From Allacma fusca (taxonomy: Eukaryota; Arthropoda; Collembola; Symphypleona; Sminthuridae), in contig OX359245.1 of the NCBI GenBank assembly GCA_947179485.1, positions 75,131,067-75,195,066 on the forward strand: a stretch of DNA of 64,000 nt. Reading direction: 5' to 3'. Below are positions 1-11,671 of this stretch, in pieces (the first letter of the stretch is position 1; every line of letters begins with the position of its first letter). A program made the translations under genes and the position numbers. The notes under the pieces were generated by a model, which made no database searches, was not told the DNA's origin, and was given only the letters and a program-made list of their open reading frames with translations.

Positions 1-87
1 ATTGGATGAGGAGCTGTCCAGCATATGTAGGAGTCAATTTGCTACAGCCACATGTATTTCAGATGACGTCGGAAATCTAATATCACA

Positions 88-680
88 ATGTCTGCCTCTG
101 CATCAGTTACAAGAACTGAACCAATTCAGGAGGAACAAGGTTTGATGTTCGATCATAATTTTAGATTTTTGAGACTGAGCCATTCATTCATACATTCAGC
201 AGTTAAAGCACAATCTGTCAACCGAGGGAGCATTAGGTTCTTATCCCTCTTACAGTATGTACAGTTTCTTAATTGCTCCAAAAATATTTGGCCACAGTAT
301 GGAGTATGGTATCTTTTAAAGCAAACAGGGTCTGTGCTCATGTCCCAGGACCAACTTTAATTAAAAGGTTTATTTAAATACAACTGTATTCTTTTCTTAA
401 AATTGAAGGTGCTGGGGAACGGAAGTACTCAAGGAACAAGGAGACTCAGAATGTGAAGCATGCAAATGTGACATATTATGCAATGTCACCTAATCGAGAA
501 ATCATGTACTACCAGCCCGTGTATGTGTACAGTGACCCCTTGACCTACCCCGGAGTTGTATCCCCTTATTGTGACTATGAACCAGTCATTTTGGACACTC
601 CAGAAGAGGCAAGGAGATGTCGGAAGACGTGGATTTGGTGCATTGTCATCTTCCTCGTCTTTATCTTTCTCATCACGTAA
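88..680 (+). CDS. Small single-pass, C-terminally anchored membrane protein (hypothetical)
   Basis: Two exons, 88-139 and 409-680, joined in phase 1 by an intron with GT at 140 and AG at 407-408. The join gives 107 residues with no internal stop. The start ATG has A at -3 and an in-frame TGA at 64-66, so no longer N-terminus is possible in this exon. The protein begins with a polar, charged region, followed by a Tyr/Pro-rich middle (MYYQPVYVYSDPLTYPG). It ends in a hydrophobic segment, WIWCIVIFLVFIFLIT, directly at the C-terminus after basic RRCRK. This is the layout of a tail-anchored protein with its N-terminus in the cytosol. I recognise no family. The exon pairing is inference from phase and splice sites; the reading frame of exon 2 and the terminal TM segment are seen directly. 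Confidence 0.6.
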
Positions 681-1984
681 CCCCGATTTATCTTGTCTGT
701 CTCTGATATTCTGCATTGTATTTATTTCCGAAAGTTCATACTGACAGTATCATCACTGTATTGGACATTCTGGAAATAACACAAGCATTTTGTACAGGAG
801 TGACCATGGTCATTTTTTCCCCTAACCACATAATACATCTCTCATGCTTTCGACCCCTGTCCCACTACTATACTAACCATGGTCATTGGGAAAGTAAATT
901 TTAGAAAATCTAGAGCACTTAATTAAACTGGGGGGGATCAATTATTTTGTGAGTCAGTCCCTTATACTGGCTAATAGTGGGACGGGGATTGATAATGGTC
1001 ATCCTGTTTAAATGAATTTGCGTGAGTTTACATGTCGAACTTTGACCTTTTAAAGGATCAAATGAATTTGATTTTTTTTTGCAGAATCCTCTCAATAATT
1101 GCTATATACGCAACCCCGCACGACTACATGTACCGAACCGAGCGATATCGTTACTATTACACTCATTGCAATTTTTTTAACTGCCATAGACATTATTACT
1201 AAATAAATAAATAAATAATTATTGTAATAAACGAGCGTGCGTGGAATGACACATTAGGTTGGAGCCAAGATTCCAGAGTATAGATCAATGTTCAATGCAT
1301 TCTATAGAATTGTTAAATCTTCCTTTGATGTAGAAAAAATCATCTGTGACTATATATATAGCACTGAATTGTAATCTCCCCAAGGGACGAAAAGATATAC
1401 TTGAGCGACTCCTAGCGGTTGATATTGTGACGCATCATAGTTTTCTGCGGGGACCTTTCTACTTGTGCGAGTGCCTCTGCCGGAACGGAATGTTGCTAGC
1501 ATGTATTTAAATAGGTCCATTTTAAACAAAAGGATAACACTAGAGAGCTTTGTTTCAATATGCCCCTATAACCAGATATCAACAACAGGACAACAATACG
1601 GAGCTATGTCTCAACTCGCCCCTAACTATATACATCAAAACGATATGTAACAACAGAGAGATTCGTTTCAGTACTCCCCTAAATAACACATCTGCATTCT
1701 GCATGGCTCAATGCTATTTCTATAATAATAATTCTTTCGCTGTGATTTTATATTTTATCCTGCTTTCCTACAAATTATTTAAAGATATTCAAAAAAAATT
1801 ACGACAGTAACAAAAATGCTTATAAAAATGATGCTGCATGATTGTTCCAAATTTCTAATTCATTTAATATTTTAAACCTTTCGTTTTGGCAGCTTGGAAA
1901 ATATTTCAAATGTTTTGTAATTTTCTATTTTTAGTGTAATCATTATATGATATAGAATCAATATTGTTTAATACGTAGAAGTGA
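681..1984. other. Gene-free stretch
   Basis: AT-rich sequence after the small membrane-protein gene. It holds the likely 3' UTR of that gene, a short AAAT microsatellite around 1200-1220 and only short, non-coding-looking ORFs. I see no repeat family or RNA gene here. Confidence 0.5.
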
Positions 1985-2023
1985 GTGGATGATGGAAGAT
2001 GGAATAATGGATTTAGCCAAAAG

Positions 2024-2434
2024 ATGAAAAAATTAAAGAAGTTTTCAAAAAGATCAAAGAAACGAAAATCAGGTAAAAAGAAAGGAAAGACCAAGGAAGT
2101 TCAAGCACCGAAAACCCCTGGGAAAAATGATGCTAGTCCTGCCCCTGATTCTGATTCGAGTAATTCGAGTAGTACTACTAGTCCTAGTGTCAAATCATTG
2201 GTGAAAATCTCTGTGGGCAAGAGTAAATCAAAAGCCAAATCCCAGTCTTCTGCTGGTAGTAGTTTAAATTCCAAAAAGAATAATGACAACAAAAAATCTG
2301 GCAAGAAAAAAAAGTCAAATAAGAAAACGTTTAATAAGAACAGACCACAAAATCAGGAAAGTACGGATGAAGTAAGTACCATATCTCCGAATTATAGTGA
2401 ACAGTCCCACTTGATTGAGCTGCAGAATACATGA
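2024..2434 (+). CDS. Lys/Ser-rich low-complexity ORF (hypothetical, possibly an exon)
   Basis: Open frame of 136 residues from the ATG at 2024 to the stop at 2432-2434; the frame is open further upstream, to a GTG at 1985. The translation is dominated by Lys clusters (MKKLKKFSKRSKKRKSGKKK), then a Ser/Asp stretch, then another Lys/Asn-rich block, and it ends in ordinary mixed sequence. Such composition fits a nuclear or nucleolar disordered protein, but A-rich DNA also produces Lys-rich ORFs by chance. An AG at 1979-1980 could be a splice acceptor, so this may be a last exon. No family is recognised. Confidence 0.3.
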   Translation: MKKLKKFSKRSKKRKSGKKKGKTKEVQAPKTPGKNDASPAPDSDSSNSSSTTSPSVKSLVKISVGKSKSKAKSQSSAGSSLNSKKNNDNKKSGKKKKSNKKTFNKNRPQNQESTDEVSTISPNYSEQSHLIELQNT

Positions 2435-2439
2435 ACATC

Positions 2440-2510
2440 AAAATATCGGCCAAAGACTATCGGCTAAAAAAACAAAATATCGGCTAATGAGAGCATCGGC
2501 CAAAATTTGA
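2440..2510 (+). repeat. Short degenerate ATCGGCYAA array
   Basis: Four copies of a 9-base motif (atcggccaa, atcggctaa, atcggctaa, atcggccaa) with irregular spacing lie just after the stop of the Lys-rich ORF. This resembles the motif-rich ends of the hAT-type elements elsewhere in the window, but I could not find a partner end or a target-site duplication. Confidence 0.4.
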
Positions 2511-3519
2511 AATAACGCAAATTGCATTCAAGCGCATCAGTTTCAAGCCCATTATTATCAATGAAGCAAAACACTGCATTTATGAGACTATTCCATTATG
2601 TGACTTTTACATGCGACACAAATTTGAGGAATCCTGTATACTAATTTACTGATACTTTTACTAATTTACGATTTACTAATACTTTAATTTTTACCCTTTG
2701 AACGGGCACTCCGGAACGTTCAAAAAAGTGGGGGGACTTTAAAATTTGTTTTCGTTACTTTGCTATTAGGCACATACAAATGTATGCATGTACATGTGTA
2801 TAGGGTTACACATTATTTTTCGTTAGTTAGCTCATATAAGCATGTAAAATATAGAACTTTTAACGTTTGTTCCAATTTTTTAAAGAACAAGTTTTCATAG
2901 AAAACACTAACTAAATCTCATATATTAGAAACATTTTCTTACACACACTAAATATTATCAGTACAGTGTGGCTAATATGATCAGTCATAATCTTTTAACC
3001 ACCATGATTAAATTGTAACTTTGGGTAAATCTTCTATCAACAAATGGCAGACATACAATTATTTAAAATGCAAGGCTGAAACGCGTTATTATAATTAAAT
3101 TATTTTGTGATCAATTCTAATAAAATAATGTACCTACCATGCTTCAGGATGGTCCAAACATTTTGACCGTATCGTGGTAATCGATCAAATAATTAATTAT
3201 TAAGTTTGAATGTTTCACGTGCAGGTGACCAAAATCTCCAAAAAATAGCCTAAAAGTACGCTCATTTTCTTGAATGGCTCATTTAATCGTACTAATAATT
3301 AACCCATTCGATTATAAAAATAATTCGTTACCGGTGCTCTACTTTAATGAGAAAGTGTCGCTGTTATGAATCTATTTAAATTACACTGGAAGACTAAAAC
3401 GCTGAAAGAAGTAGTTACAGCCTTTCTTGCAAAAAATGCAAGCGACATAATAGCGTGCTTTCCTTGAATTTCTTTGAAAATGCGTTCATTTAAATATTTT
3501 ACAATCAATTCTAGTAATT
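2511..3519. other. Gene-free stretch
   Basis: AT-rich sequence between the ATCGGCYAA array and the end of the minus-strand gene. Apart from possible 3' UTR of that gene, I see nothing I can name. Confidence 0.45.
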
Positions 3520-4319
3520 TTACCGAAGTTGTCCAGCACAATGCATATTAATAAGGACAATTTCAAAACATGCCTGACTCGCAAACATTTGATCAGCGTA
3601 AACTTTAATTATTAGGTGGGCATGTTCCTGTGCATTGAAGTCATGATCTGCAAACAAAATTAATGGGGTAAACAAAAATGTTTTGGCTTGGCAAAAGCAT
3701 TTGCACTTTAACTGGCAGATAAAAAAGTTCCTGTAATTTCAAGTAAAACAAACTATGCGTACCTGGGATTACTGGATCCCGGCTTGACTGTACTGTCTCT
3801 GCAGTACTGGATGCATTTGGGTGTGCCAGTTCATCAGTGCTGTCACAACACAGGACATCTGCTGTATCACCCAGTCTAACAGCGTCGTCAACAATGGCGT
3901 GACACTCTTGAGCTAAACATAGTTAAAGCAAACAAAATAGAAACAAAAATGAAGCACGAAGTAAACAATAACGATTTACATTGAAAATCAGATCCCGATG
4001 GCTCGTCATTAATCCCCGCGATATCCTGCAAAGGCGCCTGGGCAGCTAAATCCTGTCAGAGGAAAAGGAAACAATTTAGATTTACTAGGATTGTACACAT
4101 CAATAACTTGCAATATAGACTTTATACTTGGAGATTAAAATATGGAGAAATAATTACTCTTAGTTGAAGGTATGCCTTCGTTGGCAAGTTGACACGGTTG
4201 TATCGGCCATACGCTTTACCAGTGTCCTTGAATTCCTTGTCCAGGGCTGCCTGCGTTGTCCGGGTCAGACGCAGATCGTCAGGTTCCGGGATTGGTGGGA
4301 TCAGAATACTTTTCCTCAT
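3520..4319 (-). CDS. Four-exon hypothetical protein, 170 aa
   Basis: Exons on the minus strand: 4319-4158, 4052-3980, 3912-3763 and 3647-3520. All three introns are GT-AG and short (82-115 bases), phases match (0, 1, 1), and the summed coding length is 513 bases, an exact multiple of three. The protein starts MRKSILIPPIPEPDDLRLTR, carries a mixed helical region ending in TKAYLQLR, then an acidic central part and a C-terminal part rich in His, Cys and hydrophobics (HAHLIIKVYADQ). I recognise no domain. No signal peptide or TM segment is evident. The exon chain is inference. It is supported by consistent phase over three junctions, which is unlikely by chance, but the first ATG could be internal if an upstream exon exists. 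It could also be the remnant of a transposon-encoded protein, since it lies next to a satellite. Confidence 0.5.
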
Positions 4320-4778
4320 TTTAATCTACAAAGATATTAGATAATACGTAAATAAAAACTTGGCTAATAACTCAACTCAAAGATATTAAAATGTCAAGAT
4401 ATGAAAAGCATAGTGAAGAAAGGATAGAGTTAACAAATAGCGACTGAACTGTCATGCTGCGAGTTATTCAAACATGCTTTTGCGGAATTTTTCGGCCTAT
4501 TAGTATAACATGTTGAGGCTAGAATGCCGGAGTACAGATTTTGAGATAGTTTGCAGCGGGACAATTACGTTTATGCAGTAAACAAAAACACACGACACAA
4601 AACAAATTGTCCCCCCGCCCACCCACCTCCCATTGACCATCCTGAAACTACAAAGTGTCAATTTTAGCAATTTTACAGAACACATTATACCGAAAATAAT
4701 TAAAGCCAAAACTGAATGCTTACAGTTGCAATTGCCTCAATTCAACATCCACGTCATTGGTATTTGCTCTATTGATGT
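4320..4778. other. Gene-free stretch before the satellite
   Basis: Unique AT-rich sequence with a C-rich patch at 4611-4628. It may contain the promoter of the minus-strand gene ending at 3520. No other signal is seen. Confidence 0.4.
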
Positions 4779-7700
4779 GACAAGGTGAGTGGATGTCGGA
4801 GTGGAGTTTGGTTTGCTCTTCCCAAATCAGGTCTCAGAAATAAAATCCGACTACGAACTCAAAAGTTATACCACAACATAGGTCTTTCATCGGTCCCAAA
4901 AAATTTTCAAACCTTTTTAAAAAATTCAAAATTTAAAATTTTGACAAGGTGAGTGGATGTCGGAGTGGAGTTTGGTTTGCTCTTCCCAAATCAGGTCTCA
5001 GAAATAAAATCCGACTACGAACTCAAAAGTAATACCACAACATAGGTCTTTCATCGGTCCCAAAAAATTTTCAAACCTTTTTAAAAAATTCAAAATTCAA
5101 TATTTTGACAAGTGGAGTGGATGTCGGAGTGGAGTTTGGTTTGCTCTTCCCAAATCAGGTCTCAGAAATAAAATCTGACTACGAACTCAAAAGTTATACC
5201 ACAACATAGGTCTTTCATCGGTCCCAAAAAATTTTCAAACTTTTTTAAAAAATTCAAAATTCAATATTTTGACAAGGTGAGTGGATGTCGGAGTGGTGTT
5301 TGGCTTGCTCTTACCAAATCAGGTCTCAGAAATAAAATCCGACTACGAATTCAAAAGTTATACCACAACATAGGTCTTTCATCGGTCCCAAAAAATTTTC
5401 AAACCTTTTTAAAAAATTCAAAATTCAAAATTTTGACAAGGTGAGTGGATGTCGGAGTGGAGTTTGGCTTGCTCTTCCCAAATCAAGTCTCAGAAATAAA
5501 ATCCGACTACGAACTCAAAAGTTATACTTCAACATAGGTCTTTCATCGGTCCCAAAAAATTTTCAAACTTTTTTAAAAAATTCAAAATTCAATATTTTGA
5601 CAAGGTGAGTGGATGTCGGAGTGGAGTTTGGTTTGCTCTTCCCAAATCAGGTCTCAGAAATAAAATCCGACTACGAACTCAAAAGTTATACCACAACATA
5701 GGTCTTTCATCGGTCCCAAAAAATTTTCAAACCTTGTTAAAAAATTCAAAATTTAAAATTTTGACAAGGTGAGTGGATGTCGGAGTGGAGTTTGGTTTGC
5801 TCTTCCCAAATCAGGTCTCAGAAATAAAATCCGACTACGAACTCAAAAGTTATACCACAACATACGTCTCTCATCGGTCCCAAAATATTTTCAAACCTTT
5901 TTAAAAAATTCAAAATTCAATATTTTGACAAGGTGAGTGGATGTCGGAGTGGAGTTTGGTTTGCTCTTCCCAAATCAGGTCTCAGAAATAAAATCCGACT
6001 ACGAACTCAAAAGTTATACCACAACATAGGTCTTTCATCGGTCCCAAAAAATTTTCAAACTTTTTTAAAAAATTCAAAATTCAATATTTTGACAAGGTGA
6101 GTGGATGTCGGAGTGGAGTTTGGCTTGCTCTTCCCAAATCAGGTCTCAGAAATAAAATCCGACTACGAACTCAAAAGTTATACCACAACATACGTCTCTC
6201 ATCGGTCCCAAAATATTTTCAAACCTTTTTAAAAAATTCAAAATTCAATATTTTGACAAGGTGAGTGGATGTCGGAGTGGAGTTTGGTTTGCTCTTCCCA
6301 AATCAGGTCTCAGAAATAAAATCCGACTACGAACTCAAAAGTTATACCACAACATAGGTCTTTCATCGGTCCCAAAAAATTTTCAAACTTTTTTAAAAAA
6401 TTCAAAATTCAATATTTTGACAAGGTGAGTGGATGTCGGAGTGGAGTTTGGCTTGCTCTTCCCAAATCAGGTCTCAGAAAAAAAATCCGACTACGAACTC
6501 AAAAGTTATACCACAACATACGTCTCTCATCGGTCCCAAAATATTTTCAAACCTTTTTAAAAAATTCAAAATTCAATATTTTGACAAGGTGAGTGGATGT
6601 CGGAGTGGAGTTTGGCTTGCTCTTCCCAAATCAGGTCTCAGAAATAAAATCCGACTACGAACTCAAAAGTTATACCACAACATAGGTCTTTCATCGGTCC
6701 CAAAAAATTTTCAAACTTTTTTAAAAAATTCAAAATTCAATATTTTGACAAGGTGAGTGGATGTCGGAGTGGAGTTTGGCTTGCTCTTCCCAAATCAGGT
6801 CTCAGAAATAAAATCCGACTACGAACTCAAAAGTTATACCACAACATACGTCTCTCATCGGTCCCAAAATATTTTCAAACCTTTTTAAAAAATTCAAAAT
6901 TCAATATTTTGACAAGGTGAGTGGATGTCGGAGTGGAGTTTGGCTTGCTCTTCCCAAATCAGGTCTCAGAAATAAAATCCGACTACGAACTCAAAAGTTA
7001 TACCACAACATACGTCTCTCATCGGTCCCAAAATATTTTCAAACCTTTTTAAAAAATTCAAAATTCAATATTTTGACAAGGTGAGTGGATGTCGGAGTGG
7101 AGTTTGGCTTGCTCTTCCCAAATCAGGTCTCAGAAATAAAATCCGACTACGAACTCAAAAGTTATACCACAACATAGGTATTTCATCGGTCCCAAAAAAT
7201 TTTCAAACCTTTTTAAAAAATTCAAAATTTAAAATTTTGACAAGGTGAGTGGATGTCGGAGTGGAGTTTGGTTTGCTCTTCCCAAATCAGGTCTCAGAAA
7301 TAAAATCCGACTACGAACTCAAAAGTTATACCACAACATACGTCTCTCATCGGTCCCAAAATATTTTCAAACCTTTTTAAAAAATTCAAAATTCAATATT
7401 TTGACAAGGTGAGTGGATGTCGGAGTGGAGTTTGGTTTGCTCTTCCCAAATCAGGTCTCAGAAATAAAATCCGACTACGAACTCAAAAGTTATACCACAA
7501 CATAGGTCTTTCATCGGTCCCAAAAAATTTTCAAACTTTTTTAAAAAATTCAAAATTCAATATTTTGACAAGGTGAGTGGATGTCGGAGTGGAGTTTGGC
7601 TTGCTCTTCCCAAATCAGGTCTCAGAAATAAAATCCGACTACGAACTCAAAAGTTATACCACAACATACGTCTCTCATCGGTCCCAAAATATTTTCAAAC

Positions 7701-8335
7701 CTTTTTAAAAAATTCAAAATTCAATATTTTGACAAGGTGAGTGGATGTCGGAGTGGAGTTTGGTTTGCTCTTCCCAAATCAGGTCTCAGAAATAAAATCC
7801 GACTACGAACTCAAAAGTTATACCACAACATACGTCTCTCATCGGTCCCAAAATATTTTCAAACCTTTTTAGAAAATTTAAAATTCAAAATTTTGACAAG
7901 GTGAGTGGATGTCGGAGTGGAGTTTGGCTTGTTCTTCCCAAATCAAGTCTCAGAAATAAAATCCGACTACGAACTCAAAAGTTATACCACAACATACGTC
8001 TCTCATCATTCCCAAATCATTTTCAAACTTTTTTAAAAAATTCAAAATTTTGACAAGGTGAGTGGATGTCGGAGTGGAGTTTGGCTTGTTCTTCCCAAAT
8101 CAAGTCTCAGAAATAAAATCCGACTACGAACTCAAAAGTTATACCACAACATACGTCTCTCATCATTCCCAAATCATTTTCAAACTTTTTTAAAAAATTC
8201 AAAATTTTGACAAGGTGAGTGGATGTCGGAGTGGAGTTTGGCTTGCTCTCTCAGATTCGGATCTCAGAATTAAAATTCGGCTACAAACTCGAATGTTATT
8301 TTGCAACATTGGTATTGCATCGGTCTCAAAAATAT
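4779..8335 (+). repeat. 164-bp satellite, about 21 tandem monomers
   Basis: The landmark gtgagtggatgtcgg recurs at 4785, 4949, 5113, 5277 and so on to 7901 with a constant 164-base step. It then recurs twice more, at about 8058 and 8215, after units shortened to about 157 bases by a small deletion. Monomers are over 90% identical. Each has a GC-richer half (ggatgtcggagtgg ... atcggtccc) and an AT-rich half (tttttaaaaaattcaaaatt). Two versions occur: A, with cataggtctttcatcgg, and B, with catacgtctctcatcgg and aaaatatttt. From 5769 to about 6900 they alternate B-A-B-A-B-A-B, a 328-base higher-order unit. The right edge (8215-8335) is a strongly diverged copy, as expected at an old array border. 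Short ORFs inside are artefacts of the repeat. The size is in the range of nucleosome-length satellites. Confidence 0.95.
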
Positions 8336-9227
8336 ATTGGCTGGTACTCGTTGCGTATGGGTAATCCCTGCGCATTGAGTTTTAGTTGGGAGATTGCGTT
8401 GGAATTTACCTATGGCCCTTGTGAATTTTATAGAAGTGCCAGAAGTGATAACTTTCTCTGTAGTATGTTTATGTTTTCGTCTTCTAACTCGCAACCTATG
8501 GGTAATCCCTATGGCTTTGAGTTTTATAAATTTCACACGCGTTCTGTAGAATTATTCTAATGGAGTAAGCAGGCATGCACAGAAAAACGGGAAATGATGC
8601 AATAGAAAGAAAGCAGCATGAAAAAAATTTAGTTTTTGACTTACGCTTCAAGTAATGAGTGGCTCCAAAAATTGAAGAGAGAGAATACGGGGCAGTCCTT
8701 ACTCCTGAAACTCAAAAATTAAAAACCAGCAACACACGAAAGATTCAAGAATGTCACAAATAAATATAATGCAACCCAGTTCAATTTAAAATAGTAAAAT
8801 GTAAAAATTATTAGCAACGATAATAAATTCGAAGCAATCTAAATTCTCAACGGAAACAAAATAGCTAAAGAAAAAGTCAACAAAAAATTTTTGTCGCAAA
8901 AGTTAGCAAGTAAATATTCGCAGGAAAAGCACAAACAAATCTCAACAGCCAAAGCACACAAAATTTCAACAAAATCACAGCATTTAATCGCGAGATTCTC
9001 TACGATAAATAACTGAAATGTCAAAAATTCACTGAAAAAAAATTCAAGAAGTTGATCTGCAGCTTGGAAACACTCGAATGAGTACATACATGATGATTTA
9101 GTTATGCGCTTGTAGATTTTGAATCGCGGCTTAGATGCGTACATTGTGGTCGTAGATGTGGCAGGCTTTAGCGTCACGTTACAAGCCGATGGCCGACGAA
9201 TTCTCATAGGCCGGTATTTTGTCTGCC
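8336..9227. other. Gene-free stretch right of the satellite
   Basis: Contains two related segments about 150 bases apart: gtatgggtaatccctg with tgagtttt near 8355, and ctatgggtaatcccta with tgagtttt near 8498. This suggests an older duplication next to the array. The rest is A-rich and shows no coding signal I trust. Confidence 0.4.
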
Positions 9228-9548
9228 ATGCAGAATACTGTTTTGAACAAAACAGCTGAGAGAATTTTTATACCGTCCATGTTCAATGTGGATCACGAAA
9301 TTCACGAAACGACAGAGGCACAAGTTTTGAATCGACGAAGAAATTGCTGCTCCAAACGATGCAAGCTCTGCTTCTTCGTGGGCGGCCTTTTTTTCATAGT
9401 TCTCATTGTAACTGCTACCTCGATTGCATTGGTCACCATGAAGGACGAGATATTTGAAGGGCCTTTTTTCAAGCCAGGAAATTCCTCCTCTAACTGTAAA
9501 CCATGCCCTGTGGACTGTCAATGTGGAAGATATGAAGTTGAGGCCTGA
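9228..9548 (+). CDS. Small Cys-rich single-pass membrane protein (hypothetical)
   Basis: A 106-residue ORF from the ATG at 9228 to the stop at 9546-9548. An N-terminal polar region of about 40 residues is followed by a basic Cys-containing stretch, RRRNCCSKRCK. A strong hydrophobic segment (LCFFVGGLFFIVLIVTATSI, roughly residues 48-70) comes next, then a short tail with four cysteines in CKPCPVDCQC. Positive charge before the TM segment predicts a type II orientation with the Cys-rich tail outside. No family is recognised. It may be a complete single-exon gene or the first exon of a longer one, since the tail ends abruptly. Confidence 0.45.
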   Translation: MQNTVLNKTAERIFIPSMFNVDHEIHETTEAQVLNRRRNCCSKRCKLCFFVGGLFFIVLIVTATSIALVTMKDEIFEGPFFKPGNSSSNCKPCPVDCQCGRYEVEA

Positions 9549-9839
9549 ACTTGCTAATGTTTTCCGTACATTTGTTTTTGAATCTTAATTTTTTATAGTA
9601 AGTTTCGGCAAAATCCTTTGCAAAACTTTCTTCAAAAACTGTTAGGGACGATTATAAAACACGTTAATAAATATTGTTAAATTATATAGCCAACCGTGTT
9701 CAGGAATTAATTTAATAACTTCGAATACTCTGTTGAAAAGTGTTCCCCTTCAAATTTTATCCGTATGTATGGAAAAAGAAACAAATCTAACATCGGTATC
9801 TCTTACAGCGAATTTATTGTCGTATCGGTGTAATTATTT

Positions 9840-10547
9840 CTAACAAAAAATCTTAAACACACCGTAGTGGTAAATATAATCTCCCTCAATTTTATCTCGA
9901 ACGGGAGCTCCTGCAGGTGACGCCAGACTTCTTAAATAGAGATTTTTGAACCCCTGCAAAACCTTATCCTTTTCAGCGAGACTCAAGTCCGGTTGTAAGT
10001 ACCTCCTCATCAAGCAAATCGCTGGCTCAAAGATCCCAAAATTCTGGCCATAATTCCAACTCCGTTGAACAAACTCCACTTCATAGTTTTTAAATCCAGC
10101 GTCAGTGAAGAAACTTCGCCATAGTTGGTCCTGCCTCGCTCGACTCGGTATCTTTATAAATTTCTCATTTTCAATTCTTTCAGCCTCAGGAAGAAACTCG
10201 TTGAAATCGACGGTTAAGATAATGTTCGCGCTGCACCTCCCTCCAGGCCTCGCTAACCGATACAAATTTTGCATCGTTTGAGGACGACTCTCTTCCGGAA
10301 CCCAGTGGAGCACGCGGTTCGACCAAACTAAATCCACTTGACCTTCGAGTTTTTGTCCAGGTCTTCAAATGGGACGCTAATGTCTTGCACAAAGTATTCG
10401 ATTGACTCGTCCGTGTTGGTTTTAATTGCAAATTCCACCATTGAGGGGTCAACGTGTATTGCTATGATCCGGTCGTGCGGCAGCTTTGTAGACTAGTGAC
10501 GAGTGACGTTCCCAGTGCCACATCCAATGTCCAGGATTATATTTGCT
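9840..10547 (-). pseudogene. Juvenile-hormone-acid-methyltransferase-like gene, broken
   Basis: The minus strand encodes a class I SAM-dependent methyltransferase. The exon starts at 10547 after an AG acceptor with IILDIGCGTGNVTR, the SAM-binding motif I. It continues through DRIIAIHVDPSMVEFAI (acidic loop after motif II), then VWSNRVLHWVPEE and LYRLARPGG (the post-motif III region typical of JHAMT-like enzymes), and runs to a stop at 9840-9842. Two lesions are visible. A TAG at 10493-10495 sits directly after motif I, and a frameshift near 10335-10345 joins ...DKNSKVK to VDLVWSN out of frame. Also His stands where the family usually has Asp in AIHVD. No N-terminal exon was found upstream. 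Members methylate carboxyl groups of farnesoic or JH acids or related lipids; this copy is probably non-functional unless the lesions are sequencing errors. Confidence 0.7.
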
Positions 10548-11671
10548 CTGAAATAAAATTAATACTAATAATAATAAAATTAATTAATAGTGTGGTTTAT
10601 ACTCCGATATACCCGAGGGCCTTACAGAGTCTTATACACTTCTTTTCACTCCGAAAAGTAAAATTAATTTAAATGGAATATATTTGAACATGCATCTCAC
10701 ATATAGAGTTTGGGGAGTTTAGATTTTCAAATAGTTAACAAAGCTAAACGTATTCAAGTTAATATATTAAGTTAATAATATACTCATATTCGTTTATTTT
10801 GTATAACAAAAATTTCCTCTTGATTTCTACCTTGTCACACCATCCTGTGCAATTCTGTGAAGGGCCTCGTCCGAATCACGAGTTTCTGCCCCGTTATTTT
10901 TAAATTATCCTTCTGGTGACGGCCCCTTATAAGATGGTGTCGTCCGTGGGTCCGTATGTCCCGCAGTTTTCCTCTGATACTACTTGACCGATTTGGTTCA
11001 AAATTTCTATGAACATTCTTAGACGAATTCGTCGGATGATTTCGTAATTGGTTGAAATCGGTAAATGTATTCGTACGTAAAAATAAGACAAGATCTCTGC
11101 GTTCTCCCGAACAGTTCCACGGATTTCAATAAAATTTGCATACGCTAACCAATTCCGTACTGGTAACACTTTTTTTAAATTATCAAAATATTTTTTACAC
11201 ATTTTTAACGGGAAGCTTTGAGTGAGTTCAACGTAATACAATAAAGGGAGTATGGAGAAATCGCCGTAGCTGAAGCTGACCTACGCAACAGCCTTAAATA
11301 ATCTCGATGATTTATCATTTGACAATTTACTTGATTGACATAAGCTTTGGTAGGTCTGAAGTGCATTATACGAATCCAATCTATGTACTCAAACCCTCGC
11401 ACTCACATACGCTACGTCTTTCATCAACAGCCCGTATGTGTCTGTATACTCACGAAAATGTTTTGTTTTTCCCTAACGAGCAGTTACCCACATCAGCATC
11501 CGCGAATTGCTAATTGGTTAGCAGAACATTATCGAAAGCCTGCCTTCTTTTCGCTGTTTAATGATTAAAGATGTGAGTAATAATCTAATGGGATGCTGAC
11601 CGTTGTTATTGTATACTGCACTCGTGTCTTCAAGCAACTCACAACACGGGCTGATTTTTACTTTCCAGGTG
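10548..11671. other. Gene-free stretch
   Basis: AT-rich. At 10983-11010 the minus strand carries aaatcggtcaagtag, a motif also present at 48289 next to an inverted repeat, so part of this stretch is probably an old dispersed repeat. The region 11000-13000 is where the body of a fourth chemoreceptor gene would be expected from its surviving flank (13060-13450), but I see no trace of it. Confidence 0.4.

Noticed and set aside
6433..6756. 107-codon ORF inside the satellite
   Set aside because: Its two halves are translations of neighbouring monomers; it is open only because 164 x 2 plus a local single-base change keeps frame by chance.
4779..8335. CRISPR-like array
   Set aside because: The repeat is tandem without unique spacers, the unit is 164 bases, and the context is eukaryotic; it is a satellite.
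9204..9521. 105-codon minus-strand ORF
   Set aside because: It overlaps the small Cys-rich membrane protein on the plus strand, which has a clear TM segment and better composition.
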